Positions 6,165 through 7,081 of a stretch of 7,081 nt of DNA are shown here, piece after piece. The first letter of the stretch is position 1. The number at the start of each line of letters is the position of its first letter. A program made the position numbers and the translations under genes. Where the stretch lies: NCBI GenBank assembly GCA_019246375.1, contig JAFAQO010000526.1, positions 1 through 7,081 on the forward strand. Reading direction: 5' to 3'. Source of the DNA: Mycobacterium sp. GTDB taxonomy: Bacteria; Actinomycetota; Actinomycetes; Mycobacteriales; Mycobacteriaceae. The notes beneath the pieces are model-generated. The model did not search any database, had not been told where the DNA came from, and worked only from the letters and a program-made list of their open reading frames with translations.

Positions 6165-7081
6165 GTGGGCGATTCGCGTGCATTGTCATTGCTGTCGGCC
6201 GCGGAGCGTACGCCGCTGACTCAAGATTCCTGGGCAGCTCCGGATCACTTCGACACCTGGCGGGCCGGTGTCCGGCGGGCGGTGCTCGACAGGGTCGCCG
6301 AATTCGTCGCAGAGCGGTGCGCCGCCGATTTGAGTGATGCTGGTGTCCGGGTAGCCGCCGACATCCTGCTGGAATTCGTCGGGGGCGGGAAGTGTCTACG
6401 TTCGACGTTCATGTATCTGGGCTGGCTGTGCAGCGAACTACCGAGCGATACGGCCTTGAGCGCGGCCGCCAGCCTCGAGTTGTTGCACGCGTTCGCGTTG
6501 TTGCAAGACGACGTCATGGATGCTTCGGTGTCGCGGCGGGGACGTCCAGCGGCGCACATTCAACTTGCCCGCTGGCACCGTGAGCGCGCGCTGTCCGGCT
6601 CGGCGCACAGATTCGGCGAATCTGCCGCGATTTTGCTCGGGGACCTATGCCTCATCTGGGCCGAACAGATGCTCCGCGAGAGCGGTGTCGAGCGGCGAGG
6701 TCTGCAGCAGGCGTGGCCGCGTTACGACGCCATGCGCACCGAGCTGGCCGTGGGCCAGTTCGCCGACCTGGCGAGCGATGTTCGTGACCTTCCTCCACTG
6801 GAGGCGGTGCTGGACGTGGCACGCCGCAAGTCGGGCAACTATACGGTGCGTCGGCCGTTGGAGATCGGTGCTGCGATGGCAGGCTGCGACGATTACGCGT
6901 TGGCGGGGCTTGGCCGTTACGGCGCAGCTGTCGGGGAAGCCTTCCAGATGCGCGACGACATGCTGGGTGTCTTCGGGTCGACGTCCACGACCGGCAAGCC
7001 AAGCGGCGGTGACCTGATCGAACGCAAGCCGACCAGTGTTGTGATTGCCGCATACCAGCTTGCCGACGCTCCGACCCGCCG
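6165..7081 (+). CDS. Short-chain polyprenyl (probably geranylgeranyl) diphosphate synthase, IdsA2/CrtE-like, 3' end cut
   Basis: 305 codons are visible and the C-terminus runs off the window. The protein is a trans-isoprenyl diphosphate synthase, joining isopentenyl diphosphate to an allylic diphosphate with Mg2+. Visible motifs: GGGKCLRS at residues 73-80 (the substrate-phosphate loop, usually GGKRLRP), the first Asp-rich motif DDVMD at 115-119 followed by RRGRP (124-128), KSGNYTVRRPLEIGA (222-236), and the second Asp region FQMRDDMLGVFG (260-271) then TGKPSGGDL (276-284). It resembles mycobacterial IdsA2 (Rv2173) more than IdsB (Rv3383c), as I recall them. DDVMD has no two-residue insertion and F110 stands five residues before it, a pattern that usually limits the product to C15-C20. 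GTG 6165 has a good ribosome site. In-frame GTG 6114 would add 17 residues and could be read from a leaderless SigF transcript. Context suggests supply of GGPP for carotenoids. Confidence 0.88.
   Translation, partial: MGDSRALSLLSAAERTPLTQDSWAAPDHFDTWRAGVRRAVLDRVAEFVAERCAADLSDAGVRVAADILLEFVGGGKCLRSTFMYLGWLCSELPSDTALSAAASLELLHAFALLQDDVMDASVSRRGRPAAHIQLARWHRERALSGSAHRFGESAAILLGDLCLIWAEQMLRESGVERRGLQQAWPRYDAMRTELAVGQFADLASDVRDLPPLEAVLDVARRKSGNYTVRRPLEIGAAMAGCDDYALAGLGRYGAAVGEAFQMRDDMLGVFGSTSTTGKPSGGDLIERKPTSVVIAAYQLADAPTR

Noticed and set aside
6143..6337. 64-codon ATG frame near the start of the prenyl synthase
   Set aside because: Out of frame with the motif-bearing prenyl synthase reading frame and without recognisable content; its ATG has no good ribosome site.

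Overview
The window is GC-rich, with long GC-driven antisense shadow frames. It reads as part of a mycobacterial chromosome. The best anchor is its left half: three same-strand genes chained by 4-bp stop/start overlaps. They encode the end of a SAM-dependent methyltransferase, a GH57 glucan-branching-type protein of 525 aa and a GT4-type glucosyltransferase of 417 aa. This order and these lengths match Mycobacterium tuberculosis Rv3030-Rv3031-Rv3032, the locus tied to methylglucose lipopolysaccharide (MGLP) and related alpha-glucan synthesis. The species cannot be fixed from the sequence. Pigmented, non-tuberculosis mycobacteria are favoured because the downstream genes differ from those I recall after Rv3032 in M. 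tuberculosis.

Layout. 1-417: 3' part of the methyltransferase. 414-1991: GH57 protein. 1988-3241: glucosyltransferase. 3282-4652: two-domain protein with an N-terminal SRPBCC-like domain and a C-terminal NAD(P)-binding TIGR01777-type epimerase domain. 4653-4718: short convergent gap with one weak inverted repeat. 4719-5342, minus strand: TIGR03085-type DinB/mycothiol-dependent-isomerase-like metal-binding protein. 5343-5458: divergent intergenic region. 5459-5959: stand-alone SRPBCC protein. 5960-6164: intergenic region with an AT-rich repeat block and a good SigF-type promoter. 6165 to the end: short-chain trans-prenyl diphosphate synthase (IdsA2/CrtE-like), cut by the window edge.

How the genes fit together. 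The first three form one translationally coupled unit for making, branching and probably methylating a cytoplasmic alpha-1,4-glucan. The right part looks like the edge of an isoprenoid, probably carotenoid, locus. From memory, in M. smegmatis the Rv3030-3032 orthologues lie beside a SigF-dependent carotenoid cluster. A SigF-like promoter directly before a C20-type prenyl synthase fits that picture. The epimerase-like, metal-binding and SRPBCC proteins between the two parts have no role that the sequence can assign.

I found no RNA genes, CRISPR array, insertion sequence or phage gene. The most interesting signals are regulatory: the SigF-type promoter with a possible leaderless GTG start, and the repeat elements in the two intergenic regions on the right.
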